DNA of 12,306 nucleotides from Bacteroides sp. (GCA_030151635.1 JASLDF010000159.1:1-12306), one strand, 5' to 3'; shown: positions 1 to 8,572, numbered from the stretch's first letter. The notes: a model not told the origin generated them from the sequence alone. Made by a program: numbers and translations.

Positions 1-1356
1 AACGAGTTGAAAGACGAAGATTACTTGAAATTCTACCATGATGTTTATCCAATGTCAGACGATCCTCTTTTCTGGATTCACCTGAACGTAGATTTCCCTT
101 TCAATTTAACAGGGGTACTTTATTTCCCTAAAGTAAAAGCAAACATCGACTTGTCTAAGAACAAGATTCAATTGTATTGCAACCAAGTTTATGTAACCGA
201 TTCTGTTGAAGGCATCGTACCAGATTTCTTGACGTTGCTACACGGTATCATCGATTCTCCAGATATTCCATTAAACGTTTCTCGTTCATACCTACAAAGT
301 GATGGCAACGTGAAGAAAATCTCAAGCTACATTTCTAAAAAGGTATCGGAAAGATTGAAAGCTATCTTCAAAGAAGATCGTAAAGATTTCGAAGAAAAAT
401 GGAACGACCTACGTATCTTCATCAACTACGGTATGTTGACTGAAGAGTCATTCTACGATCGTGCGAAAGACTATTGTCTATTTGTAGATACAGAAGGCAA
501 ACACTATACATTCGAAGAGTACAAAACGCTTATCGAAAGCAACCAAACAGACAAAGACAACAAATTGGTTTACCTATATGCAACCAACAAAGATGAGCAG
601 TACAGCTTTATCGAGGCGGCTAAAAACAAAGGTTACAATGTGTTGTTGATGGATGGACAACTTGACGTTGCGATGATTGGTTTATTGGAACAAAAACTAG
701 AAAACTCTAGCTTCACTCGTGTTGATGGCGATGTTGTAGATAACCTAATCGTAAAAGAAGATGTTACTAAAACCGTACTTGAGGCTGATAAGGAAGAAGC
801 TTTAACGGTGTCTTTCAAGAGCCAATTACCAAAGATTGAGAAGGTAGAATTTAACGTACAAGCACAGGGTCTTGGCGAAGCTACTGCTCCAGTTGTGGTA
901 ACTCAAAGCGAGTATATGCGTCGTATGAAAGATATGGCAGCTATCAACCCAGGTATGAGCTTCTACGGTGAAATGCCAAACATGCTTAATGTGGTGTTAA
1001 ACTCGGACCATGCATTGATTCAACGCGTACTTACAAGTGCAGAAGCTTCTTGCAAAGGCGAGGTTGCTCCTCTAGTAGAACAAGAGATTAAACTGGCTTC
1101 TCGTCGTGATGAGTTGAGTAAAGCACATGAAGGCAAGAAAGAGGAAGAAGTTCCTACAGCCGAAAAAGACGAATTGGCAGACATCAACAAGCAATTGGGC
1201 GAGTTGAAGGCAAACAAAGAGACAATCTTCGCTGGCTTTGCGGCTAAGAACGATTTGGTTCACCAATTAATTGACCTTGCTCTTCTTCAAAACAACATGT
1301 TGAGAGGCGAATCGCTTAACAACTTCGTGAAGAGAAGCATTGATATGATTAAATAA
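1..1356 (+). CDS. htpG: HtpG (Hsp90-family chaperone), 3' part; 5' end outside window
   Basis: The protein is a bacterial Hsp90, a cytosolic ATP-dependent homodimeric chaperone that remodels client proteins. The frame is open from base 1 and 451 residues are visible, so the TTG at base 7 is not a real start. The N-terminal GHKL ATPase domain, roughly 240 residues, lies beyond the left edge; I infer this by aligning the catalytic-loop arginine with E. coli HtpG Arg336. What is visible is the middle domain, with the family-typical block FWIHLNVDFPFNLTGVLYFP near residues 24-43 and the catalytic loop PLNVSRSYLQ, whose Arg is at visible residue 95. The C-terminal dimerisation domain follows. A charged Lys/Glu-rich stretch (around residues 370-405) lies in the C-terminal part. 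The reading frame is intact to a TAA stop. A strong hairpin 36 bp downstream ends the transcript. Assignment is very secure. Confidence 0.97.
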   Translation, partial: NELKDEDYLKFYHDVYPMSDDPLFWIHLNVDFPFNLTGVLYFPKVKANIDLSKNKIQLYCNQVYVTDSVEGIVPDFLTLLHGIIDSPDIPLNVSRSYLQSDGNVKKISSYISKKVSERLKAIFKEDRKDFEEKWNDLRIFINYGMLTEESFYDRAKDYCLFVDTEGKHYTFEEYKTLIESNQTDKDNKLVYLYATNKDEQYSFIEAAKNKGYNVLLMDGQLDVAMIGLLEQKLENSSFTRVDGDVVDNLIVKEDVTKTVLEADKEEALTVSFKSQLPKIEKVEFNVQAQGLGEATAPVVVTQSEYMRRMKDMAAINPGMSFYGEMPNMLNVVLNSDHALIQRVLTSAEASCKGEVAPLVEQEIKLASRRDELSKAHEGKKEEEVPTAEKDELADINKQLGELKANKETIFAGFAAKNDLVHQLIDLALLQNNMLRGESLNNFVKRSIDMIK

Positions 1357-1392
1357 GTAAACGAGTCACCCAAGTGGTGCATATAATACCTT

Positions 1393-1436
1393 TAACGGCG
1401 AGTAACTTGAAATAGTTACTCGCCGTTATTTATTTT
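1393..1436 (+). terminator. Intrinsic terminator after htpG
   Basis: A perfect 14-bp inverted repeat (1393-1406 with 1415-1428) encloses an 8-base loop. The stem contains the GC-rich core CGGCGAG, and the 3' arm runs straight into ATTTATTTT. It lies just after the htpG stop and on the + strand behaves as a rho-independent terminator. Confidence 0.9.
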
Positions 1437-1694
1437 GTGGAGTTCGAATGGATTAGCTTCCGCAAAAGAGAAAGATAGCAGAAGTGGAAATACATGACAT
1501 GACAACTTTTTTAAATACTGTTTTTGAACCTAAATAATTTTATGAGAGTTGTAGCTTATTCGATATTGCATAACGATATACACCTAGTTATAAAGTTCTT
1601 ACAAAGTACATTCACAATGTTAATTCTACAAATTAACATTGTTTGTATATTTAATTAACTATCTTGAGTTTATGTAACTCTTAAAGATTGTACT
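1437..1694. other. Intergenic region upstream of the nuclease-like gene
   Basis: This AT-rich spacer carries no convincing reading frame or RNA gene. Its one distinct element is the 12-bp dyad at 1614-1642. The promoter of the downstream gene must lie in this region or near it, because the htpG terminator precedes it. A partial match to the Bacteroidota -7 element (TATCTTGA, 1660-1667) follows a TTTG at 1642-1645, but the spacing of 14 is short, so I do not call it as a promoter. Confidence 0.5.
1614..1642. promoter_or_regulatory. Perfect 12-bp dyad, candidate operator
   Basis: ACAATGTTAATT at 1614-1625 is repeated perfectly as its reverse complement at 1631-1642, separated by CTACA. The dyad lies 52 bp upstream of the ATG at 1695. 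The symmetry, short spacer and position fit a binding site for a dimeric repressor or activator of the nuclease-like gene. It could instead form a hairpin in a leader transcript. There is no T-tract of the kind a terminator would have. No regulator gene is adjacent, so the partner protein is unknown. Confidence 0.45.
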
Positions 1695-2801
1695 ATGGAT
1701 TTCAAAGACTCAATTAAACAAGTTGCCGATCGGGTGAGCAAAATTAAAGACAAGCTAGAAACCGAGGAAGCAACAAAAAATGGATTGATAATGCCTTTTA
1801 TGCAAGCATTAGGATATGATGTTTTCAATCCACTTGAAGTAATGCCTGAATTTACATGCGACATTGGCACAAAAAAGGGAGAAAAGATTGATTATGCCAT
1901 CCTAAGCGAGGGAAAACCCATTCTACTCATAGAATGTAAGCATTGGAATCAAGACTTAAATTTACATGACAACCAACTACTTCGATACTTTCATGCATCT
2001 GATGCGAAGTTTGGTATTTTGACGAACGGAATAATATATCGCTTTTACACCGATCTAGAAACTCCAAATAAAATGGATGAGAAACCATTTATGGAGTTTA
2101 ACATCTGCAATATTAAATCAAATGTATTGAGTGAACTCAAGAAGTTTCACAAGACGAACTTCAATCTAGACAGCATTTTATGTTCTGCAAGCGATTTAAA
2201 ATATACAGGAGAACTAATGACCGTTCTGAAAAAAGAATTTGCAGATCCTAGTCCTGAGTTTGTTAAAGTATTAGCTAAACAAGTATACATGGGTGTATGT
2301 ACCCAAAGGGTTGTTGATGAGTTTACAGAACTTACAAAGAAATCTATCAATACTTTAATTAGTGAGATTATTGCTGAACGACTAGAGAGTGCACTTAAGA
2401 CAGAAACTCAGCAGCAAGCTACATTAGCAACCGATACATCTGCTGCTGAAACTAAACTTCCGGACGGAGTTATATATCAGTCTGAATGTGGAGATATAAT
2501 AACTACCGAAGAGGAAATGGGAGCTTTTAATATAGTAAAGGCTATTCTTTATGAAAATATGCATGACATAAAGAAAGTCGTTCATAGGGATACTAAATCA
2601 TATTTTGGTATCCTATACGATGACAACAACAGAAAGCCAATCTGTAGACTTCACCTAAACTCTGATACACACAAGTATATTTCGACTTTTGATGAGAATA
2701 AGATTGAATCGAAATTTAGAATTGAAAGTATATCTGATATATATAAATATGCTAAGGAAATTAAAACTGTAGCAATGGCTTATATGGAAGATGAGAAATA
2801 A
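1695..2801 (+). CDS. Orphan HsdR N-terminal-type PD-(D/E)XK nuclease-like protein
   Basis: This 368-residue protein resembles the N-terminal nuclease domain of type I restriction subunit R, seen as a stand-alone protein. After a helical start there is a PD-(D/E)XK signature: Asp66 in EKIDYAI, then a beta strand ending in IECK with Glu80 and Lys82. It is followed by Gln94 and Tyr98 in QLLRYF, matching the QxxxY motif of HsdR-type nucleases. A variable helical middle and a Ser/Thr/Ala/Gln-rich linker (about residues 235-252) lead to a C-terminal domain, roughly 255-368, with ITTEEE and the block DTKSYFGILYDDNNRKPICR. I recall that block from similar proteins but cannot name it. No helicase domain, HsdM or HsdS is present, so it is not a complete restriction enzyme. 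The ATG at 1695 is the first Met and begins just before the conserved helix. DNA cleavage is inferred from the motif and has not been shown; a repair or defence role is possible. Confidence 0.8.
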   Translation: MDFKDSIKQVADRVSKIKDKLETEEATKNGLIMPFMQALGYDVFNPLEVMPEFTCDIGTKKGEKIDYAILSEGKPILLIECKHWNQDLNLHDNQLLRYFHASDAKFGILTNGIIYRFYTDLETPNKMDEKPFMEFNICNIKSNVLSELKKFHKTNFNLDSILCSASDLKYTGELMTVLKKEFADPSPEFVKVLAKQVYMGVCTQRVVDEFTELTKKSINTLISEIIAERLESALKTETQQQATLATDTSAAETKLPDGVIYQSECGDIITTEEEMGAFNIVKAILYENMHDIKKVVHRDTKSYFGILYDDNNRKPICRLHLNSDTHKYISTFDENKIESKFRIESISDIYKYAKEIKTVAMAYMEDEK

Positions 2802-2824
2802 AATATACTCAAGACATTAAATCT

Positions 2825-2888
2825 AAGACTATAAAACAAATACCTCGTTCCTACTTTAAGGGGAACTAGCTGTTTGTTTTATGGTCTT
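2825..2888. terminator. Long hairpin with nested stem, likely transcript end
   Basis: The arms at 2825-2840 and 2873-2888 pair over 16 bp with a single G-U pair. Inside the 32-base loop a second stem, GTTCC (2847-2851) with GGAAC (2862-2866), can form. The element starts 23 bp after the nuclease-like stop. The stem is AT-rich with runs of A in one arm and T in the other, so it could stop transcription in either direction. It could also be the remnant of a small inverted-repeat element. Confidence 0.5.
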
Positions 2889-3295
2889 ATCTGCGTAAGT
2901 CAATTGAATTGAATACCTCGTAACATTAGACTATTACCAGCCAGGACAAGACAGCCCTATCCCAAAAAGAACAACCTCAATCAATCAACTCCTCTTAATC
3001 CACCCACGAATTGTAACACTTTCTAATTACTGAAAACATTTATTAACGTCATCGTTATTACTAAATATAGCTACACACAAGAAACAAGCCCTACAAATAA
3101 GGTCTTTAAAAGCTTATATTTAATAAATTAAATCATATACTTAAGATTTAAGTGCCATTGTGAAATAGTGTAGTCTATATGTTACTATTTTACAAAATAA
3201 CCATAAGTTAACAATATAATTCAAATGCTTTAAATTGATCCATTTAATATCTATGTTTGACGGACATTTGTATTACATAATTTTATATTTTACTT
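2889..3295. other. Non-coding region upstream of susC
   Basis: No reading frame, tRNA or recognisable RNA family is seen here. The stretch near 2955-3010 is C-rich and poor in G on the + strand, and then the sequence becomes very AT-rich. It contains a short dyad at 3139-3153 and a 10-bp imperfect inverted repeat at 3160-3193. A TTTG at 3256-3259 followed 18 bp later by TAATTTTA (3278-3285) resembles the Bacteroidota promoter pattern (TTTG, then TAnnTTTG). It would start transcription only a few bases before the susC ATG, so I leave it as a weak candidate. No ECF sigma/anti-sigma pair or hybrid two-component regulator is encoded here. Confidence 0.5.
3139..3193. promoter_or_regulatory. Two dyads upstream of susC, candidate control elements
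   Basis: ACTTAA-GAT-TTAAGT at 3139-3153 is a perfect 6-bp dyad. Immediately after it, GTGAAATAGT (3160-3169) and ACTATTTTAC (3184-3193) pair over 10 bp with one G-U pair around a 14-base loop. Both are about 100-155 bp upstream of susC, where an operator would be expected. In such AT-rich DNA short dyads also arise by chance. Confidence 0.25.
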
Positions 3296-6200
3296 ATGAG
3301 AAACAGATTATTTAGAATTCTATCCATTTCTACTCTATTAGTAATGGGTGGATTTTTGTGCGTACCAAATGCGTACGCTGCACAAGAAACTCTGCTGGCA
3401 ACCCAGAGTACACCCGTAAAAGGGGTCATAAATGATGCCTTTGGACCAATTGTTGGTGCTACTGTGCATGTTAAGGGCACCACTACGGGTACAATAACCA
3501 ATATAGACGGTGCCTTTTCGTTAGACAATGTAAAAAAAGGAGCCATTTTAGAAATCTCTTTTATTGGATACCAAACCATCAGCCTAGAATACACAGGGCA
3601 AGCATCTTTGGATATTACAATGGAGGAAGAGACTCAACTACTTAATGAAGTTGTAGTTACAGCCTTGGGAATTAAACGTGAGAAAAAAGCTCTTGGTTAT
3701 GCGATGCAAGAAGTGAAAGGTGATGAATTACTTCAAGCAAGAGAAACAAACGTAGCAAACGCCCTATCAGGTAAAGTTTCAGGATTACAGATTTCTCGTT
3801 CGGGAAATGGTGCTGGAGGTTCTTCTAAAATTACACTTCGTGGTAACAACTCGGTTACGGGTTTAAACCAACCATTAATCGTGGTTGACGGTGTGCCAAT
3901 GGATAACTTTACTGGTGCGGCAAACAATGACTTTTGGAATCCATCTGCCGATATGGGTAATGGTATTTCGGATATCAATGCGGAGGATATTGCATCAATG
4001 TCAGTACTGAAAGGAGCATCTGCTGCTGCGCTTTATGGTGCACGTGCGGGTAATGGTGTAATTTTAATCACCACCAAATCTGGACGTAAAACTGAAGGTC
4101 TTGGTATTACCTTTTCGGGTACTGTATCTGCAGAAACAATCTTTATGTCGCCTAAAAGACAAAATGCTTTTGGACAAGGATCACAAGGCATCTTCGATTT
4201 AGAGTCGAGTGGTAGCTGGGGACCAAGAATTCAAGGTCAACAATATCAAAAGTGGGATGGTTCAACAGCAACAATGCGTGCTTACGACAACGTTAAAAAC
4301 TATTTTGATACGGGTATTAACTTGACTGAAAGCTTCTCTTTCTCTCAACAATACAAAACCACATCGGTCTACACTTCTTTATCAAGAATGGACGATCAAA
4401 GTAAAATCCCAGGATCAAAACTTGCACGTACGAATTTCACGACAAGAGCCACAACTAAGTTTGGTAAAGACGAACGTTGGAGTCTTGATACAAAAATTCA
4501 ATACATGCGTTCGAAAGCAAATAACCGTCCAATCAGTGGAAAAAACAATTCAAACTCCTTCCTTGCCATGTATCTTATGCCAAGATCAATGGATATTAGA
4601 GATTTCAAGGCAGGTGTAAGAGAAGACAACACCATGTTGTGGTATGGTTCTAGCCAACAAATCAACCCATATTGGATGGAAAAGAGACGCTTAAATGCAG
4701 ATACACGTGACCGTTTCCTTATTAATGGTGCATTGAAGTACGATTTTACATCTTGGTTGAATGCAGAAGTTAGAGTGGGTTCGGATATGTACTTCACCGA
4801 TTTCGACAACAAAACATACTGGGGAAGTTCACTTCAAAATAGATACTCGATTTCTCAAGAGCGTTTCTTTGAAAACAACTATAGTTTCCTTGTAACTGCG
4901 CAAAAAGACAACGTTATTGGAAAATGGGGAGGTAATGCCTCATTAGGTGGTAACTTAATGCACCGCCGCCATCGTTCAATGACAACTGGTGTAGAGTTAG
5001 TCGTTCCCGACCTGTTCTCTATTCATAATGCCAAAGACAAACCAGATGTAAACGAAGGTAGCAGCGAAAAGAAAATCAACTCTATCTATGGTACTGCGCA
5101 AGTGAACTACGATGGTTGGGCATTCTTAGATCTTACTTTCCGTAACGACTGGTCGTCAACAATGAACAAACACAACCGTTCATTCTTCTACCCTTCTATA
5201 TCAACCTCTTGGGTAATTTCGGATATGTTGGAGAAAATTGACAAGCCATTGCCTAGCTGGTTTACTTACGCAAAAGCAAGAGCCTCATTTGCAGAGGTAG
5301 GTAACGACCTTGAGCCATACCAACTATATAACACTTATTCTATTGGTCAAGCTCCTGATGGAACAACTACTTCGTCGCAAAACAAAACCCTATTCGATTC
5401 TTCTGTACGATCGGAGTTGATTAAATCTTGGGAGGCTGGTGCAGAAGTTCGCTTCTTGCAAAACCGTCTAGGATTCGACTTCTCTTGGTACAAAACCAAT
5501 GCGACTCGTCAATTATTGAACATCCCAATGGACGGAATGTCGGGCTATCAATATAGAAAAATTAATGCGGGTAACATCGAGAATACCGGTGTCGAACTTA
5601 TGGTTAATGCACGCCCAATCCAAACTGCTTCAGGCTTCAATTGGGACATCATGCTAAACTTCTCGAAGAACAAAAACAAAATTAAAGAACTGTACAAAAC
5701 AGCCGACGAAGAGATTACACTTTATCCACTGGGTGGATATGACAACCTTCAAGTTTATGCAACTGCTGGTGGTAACTACGGTGAAATCTGGGGTACGAAG
5801 TTAAGCCGCGTAAAGGATGTTAACTCTCCTCACTTCGGTAAATTAATTACTGAAAACGGTCTGCCAACTGCTAGTACTGAAAAAGAAAAGATTGGTGATC
5901 AACAGCCTAAAGCATTACTTGGACTAACCAACACCTTTACTTATAAAGGATGGTCGTTAAGCTTCTTAATTGATGCACGTATAGGCGGCGATATCTTCTC
6001 GGGTACTCTACAATCAATGCAAGCTTCGGGTACATCAAACAAAACTGTTGTGGGTGGCGAGCGTCCTAATATGGTTCTTGATGGTGTGTTTAAAGATGAC
6101 GCTGGCGTATTCCAACCCAATACTACAGAAATTACAGCTCAACAATATTGGCAAACCATCACTTCAAAAGGAAACTTAGGTGTGGGCGAAGCAAACATCT

Positions 6201-6451
6201 ACAGTGCAACGAATGTGCGTCTGCGTAACCTATCATTAGCATATGCTTTCGATAGAAAGATGTTGAAAAAAACTCCATTCACACAATTAAAACTAGGTTT
6301 ATCTTGTAATAACGTTTGGATGATTAAGAGTAGTATGAATGGTATAGACCCAGAGTCTATCTACGCAACAAGCACCAATGCTACAGGTTTTGAGTTTGGT
6401 AGCTCACCAACATCTCGCACCTACTTATTCAACGTAACTTTTGGTTTCTAA
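3296..6451 (+). CDS. SusC/RagA-family TonB-dependent outer-membrane transporter
   Basis: The 1051-residue protein is a SusC-like TonB-dependent porin that imports glycan, peptide or other nutrient fragments across the outer membrane with its SusD partner. A Sec signal peptide covers residues 1 to about 29 (basic MRNRLFR, hydrophobic core, likely cut after AYA). Residues 40-110 form the carboxypeptidase-regulatory-like beta-sandwich (VKGVINDAFGPIVGATVHVKG, then GTITNIDGAFSL and SFIGYQT). A TonB-box-like segment LNEVVVTALGIKR is at 116-128, and the plug domain runs to about 265 (LSGKVSGLQI, PLIVVDGVPM, SVLKGASAAALYGARAGNGVI). The remainder is the beta-barrel ending in NVTFGF, a typical terminal aromatic residue. 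No N-terminal STN domain is seen, so coupling to an anti-sigma factor is unlikely. The first ATG gives the signal peptide directly. The substrate cannot be inferred. Confidence 0.96.
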   Translation: MRNRLFRILSISTLLVMGGFLCVPNAYAAQETLLATQSTPVKGVINDAFGPIVGATVHVKGTTTGTITNIDGAFSLDNVKKGAILEISFIGYQTISLEYTGQASLDITMEEETQLLNEVVVTALGIKREKKALGYAMQEVKGDELLQARETNVANALSGKVSGLQISRSGNGAGGSSKITLRGNNSVTGLNQPLIVVDGVPMDNFTGAANNDFWNPSADMGNGISDINAEDIASMSVLKGASAAALYGARAGNGVILITTKSGRKTEGLGITFSGTVSAETIFMSPKRQNAFGQGSQGIFDLESSGSWGPRIQGQQYQKWDGSTATMRAYDNVKNYFDTGINLTESFSFSQQYKTTSVYTSLSRMDDQSKIPGSKLARTNFTTRATTKFGKDERWSLDTKIQYMRSKANNRPISGKNNSNSFLAMYLMPRSMDIRDFKAGVREDNTMLWYGSSQQINPYWMEKRRLNADTRDRFLINGALKYDFTSWLNAEVRVGSDMYFTDFDNKTYWGSSLQNRYSISQERFFENNYSFLVTAQKDNVIGKWGGNASLGGNLMHRRHRSMTTGVELVVPDLFSIHNAKDKPDVNEGSSEKKINSIYGTAQVNYDGWAFLDLTFRNDWSSTMNKHNRSFFYPSISTSWVISDMLEKIDKPLPSWFTYAKARASFAEVGNDLEPYQLYNTYSIGQAPDGTTTSSQNKTLFDSSVRSELIKSWEAGAEVRFLQNRLGFDFSWYKTNATRQLLNIPMDGMSGYQYRKINAGNIENTGVELMVNARPIQTASGFNWDIMLNFSKNKNKIKELYKTADEEITLYPLGGYDNLQVYATAGGNYGEIWGTKLSRVKDVNSPHFGKLITENGLPTASTEKEKIGDQQPKALLGLTNTFTYKGWSLSFLIDARIGGDIFSGTLQSMQASGTSNKTVVGGERPNMVLDGVFKDDAGVFQPNTTEITAQQYWQTITSKGNLGVGEANIYSATNVRLRNLSLAYAFDRKMLKKTPFTQLKLGLSCNNVWMIKSSMNGIDPESIYATSTNATGFEFGSSPTSRTYLFNVTFGF

Positions 6452-6475
6452 CAGCATTTATAAGAATAAAATATT

Positions 6476-8428
6476 ATGAAATATTTCAGCAAACAATTAT
6501 ATAAATTACCGCTTGGCATTCTTCTTTTGACAGGATGCTCTGATTTTGAAAGGGTAAATGTTGACCCTAATGCGGCGAACATAGATCAGGTAAGGGTTGA
6601 ATATGCCATTAATAAATCAATAACCGATGCGCAACAAGACCCCGAAGTTGCCGAACGTGCTTTCGTACTAAACTGGATGGGTGCATCTCGTATGCAAGAT
6701 CCAAACATGAGCGGTGGGTTAACTGTTGGTAGTTATAGTGACGATTGGATTTCGAACTACTACAACCAGATATCGGGATGGATGACATCCATAACACAAG
6801 CAATTACAATTGCCGATCATAAATTAGCAACTGAATTAAACAGTCACGACGAAAAAACCATTCCAAACTTTAAACAAGTAGCTAGGATTTGGCGTGCCTA
6901 TTTAATGAGCGAGTTCACCGATAACTTTGGAGCTATGCCCATTGAGGCTTTTAAGGGTAAAAACCCAGACTTCGATAATGCAAAGGACGTATATTATTTT
7001 ATACTTAAAGAATTGAAAGAAGCATCAGAAGAACTAGACTTAGATGTTGTAGTTACTGATTCTGAAAAGAATTCTGACCGCGCATATAGATTCGATTTCA
7101 AGAAATGGCAACAATATGCAAACTCAATGCGTATGCGTATTGCAATGCGTTTAAGTGAGGTTGATCCTGCGAAAGCAAAAGAAGAATTTGAAGCAGCAGC
7201 AAAACTAGCATATATTACAGAGAACGTGGATAATCTTGCCATTGCGGAACAAAATAGCTGGTCTGCACTTGCAGGTGTTATGTCTCGTGAGTGGAACTAT
7301 TTCAGTATTTCTGCAACCGTAAACAACCTTTTAGTTGGCTTGGGTGGCATCCCATCAGAACAAGTTTTGGCTACTCGTCCTAATGCAGCAACATTGAAGG
7401 AGCGCATTAAACCTGCAGACTATATGGGTATTCAATACAACGACCACATGGCGTTGCTAACAAACGACCCTGCAAAAGGTTTCTGGTTTGATGGTTTGCA
7501 CCACACACTAGACCCTCGTTCATACGTACTTTTCCAAATTCCTGGCGATTTCATGGATGTAAACTACTGTAAATATCCAAGTTACAACGCCAATTCAACT
7601 CAACTTAAACGTGCTTTAACAGTGAAGTCGACTCAGGAATCGAAAGTAGATACACTAGTCCTATTAAATTCAGAATTCACATGGAACGCATCTGCTTGTG
7701 GAGAATGGGGAGATAAAGGAGCACTAAACAACATGTATGGTTGGCCTTGGGCATTGCCTAACTTAAAACTGAACTATAGAAACAGTACCAACAAACGTAT
7801 ATTCTTTGGTGCTTGGGAGTCGTATTTCTTAATGGCAGAAGCTGCCGAAAAAGGATGGACAGTGCCAATGATTGCTAAAGAAGCATACGAATTGGGTATT
7901 AAAAAGAGCTTTGAGCACTTTGGAATGGCAAATTATGTAAGTGAATACATCAACTCGGATGCATACAACAACGTTGGTACTTCTGTTAAATGGGAACATA
8001 CTACTGATGCAACCTCGAAAGAGATGAAAATGGTGAATGGATATACCCGTGCAGAAAGTGCATATACCTATAAATATCCTAAAGGTGAAAACTCTTTATA
8101 TGGTAAATCATTGAACGATCGCCTATCAAAGATTATCACTCAAAAGTACATTGCTAATATGCCTTATTTGCCATTGGAAGCTTGGAACGATCAGCGTCGT
8201 TTAGGCTTACCGTTTATGGAGACTCCAGCAGTGGAACAACCACTTTCGGACATGCCTTCATTAACACCAGCAACATACGATAAACAAACCATCTCATTCT
8301 TCCCACAACGTCTTAAATTCCCTTCGGCTCTAGAGAATAGTAACCCCGAAGGTTATAAGAGTGCTGTTGACAAATTGGGTGGTCCTGATAACGTTTTAAC
8401 ACCAATTTGGTGGGCTAAACAGAACTAA
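6476..8428 (+). CDS. SusD/RagB-family outer-membrane nutrient-binding lipoprotein
   Basis: This is the SusD partner of the upstream transporter, a surface lipoprotein that binds the substrate and acts as the lid over the SusC barrel. The N-terminus has a lipoprotein signal, with lipobox LLTGC and lipidated Cys21. Acidic residues follow in SDFE, consistent with the Bacteroidota surface-export signal. NVDPNAANID near residues 28-37, FTDNFGAMPIEAF near 145, a YANSMRMRIAMRLSEV helix near 213-228 and QKYIANMPYLPLEAWNDQRR near 555-575 are typical of the SusD-like branch with TPR-like helices. At 650 residues it is longer than the classic SusD (about 550) and fits the larger SusD-like Pfam groups PF12741/PF12771, although I could not run a profile. 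It lies 24 bp after susC and is surely co-transcribed with it. The operon ends at the terminator that follows. Confidence 0.95.
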   Translation: MKYFSKQLYKLPLGILLLTGCSDFERVNVDPNAANIDQVRVEYAINKSITDAQQDPEVAERAFVLNWMGASRMQDPNMSGGLTVGSYSDDWISNYYNQISGWMTSITQAITIADHKLATELNSHDEKTIPNFKQVARIWRAYLMSEFTDNFGAMPIEAFKGKNPDFDNAKDVYYFILKELKEASEELDLDVVVTDSEKNSDRAYRFDFKKWQQYANSMRMRIAMRLSEVDPAKAKEEFEAAAKLAYITENVDNLAIAEQNSWSALAGVMSREWNYFSISATVNNLLVGLGGIPSEQVLATRPNAATLKERIKPADYMGIQYNDHMALLTNDPAKGFWFDGLHHTLDPRSYVLFQIPGDFMDVNYCKYPSYNANSTQLKRALTVKSTQESKVDTLVLLNSEFTWNASACGEWGDKGALNNMYGWPWALPNLKLNYRNSTNKRIFFGAWESYFLMAEAAEKGWTVPMIAKEAYELGIKKSFEHFGMANYVSEYINSDAYNNVGTSVKWEHTTDATSKEMKMVNGYTRAESAYTYKYPKGENSLYGKSLNDRLSKIITQKYIANMPYLPLEAWNDQRRLGLPFMETPAVEQPLSDMPSLTPATYDKQTISFFPQRLKFPSALENSNPEGYKSAVDKLGGPDNVLTPIWWAKQN

Positions 8429-8454
8429 ATAACACCTGTTATTTAAACGAAGAG

Positions 8455-8488
8455 AAGGTCTCGACATTCATTTGTCGGGGCCTTTTTT
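8455..8488 (+). terminator. Intrinsic terminator of the susC-susD operon
   Basis: The arms at 8455-8466 and 8473-8484 form a 12-bp stem with two G-U pairs and a 6-base loop (TTCATT). They run into a tract of six T (8483-8488). A smaller 7-bp hairpin, AAATAAC with GTTATTT (8427-8444), overlaps the susD stop just upstream. The terminator separates susD from cas13b, so cas13b needs its own promoter. Confidence 0.92.
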
Positions 8489-8543
8489 ATGATTATGTAG
8501 CTGGTAGGCATTAAGGTGACGTACGTTGTCGTTACTTCTTTAA

Positions 8544-8572
8544 GTTGTAAATATTCAAACACTTTAAACTTG
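8544..8572 (+). promoter_or_regulatory. Candidate cas13b promoter (Bacteroidota type)
   Basis: GTTG at 8544-8547 followed after 17 bp by TAAACTTG (8565-8572) resembles the -33 TTTG and -7 TAnnTTTG pattern of Bacteroidota sigma-ABfr promoters, with one mismatch in each element. It lies downstream of the susD terminator and would give an untranslated leader of about 70 bases. It is a pattern match only. Confidence 0.3.

Noticed and set aside
7..9. TTG as the start codon of the first gene
   Set aside because: The frame is open to base 1 and the protein lacks the whole N-terminal ATPase domain of HtpG, so the gene begins beyond the window.
1695..2801. Remnant of a complete type I restriction subunit R broken by mutation
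   Set aside because: The protein has its own conserved C-terminal domain and ends at a normal stop followed by a hairpin; no helicase remnants follow in any frame.
3256..3285. TTTG-N18-TAATTTTA as the susC promoter
   Set aside because: The pattern fits only loosely and would leave almost no untranslated leader before the ATG, so it was not listed as a feature of its own.
4422..4812. Overlapping frames on both strands inside susC
   Set aside because: They are out of frame with a full-length, domain-consistent SusC protein and carry no independent signal.
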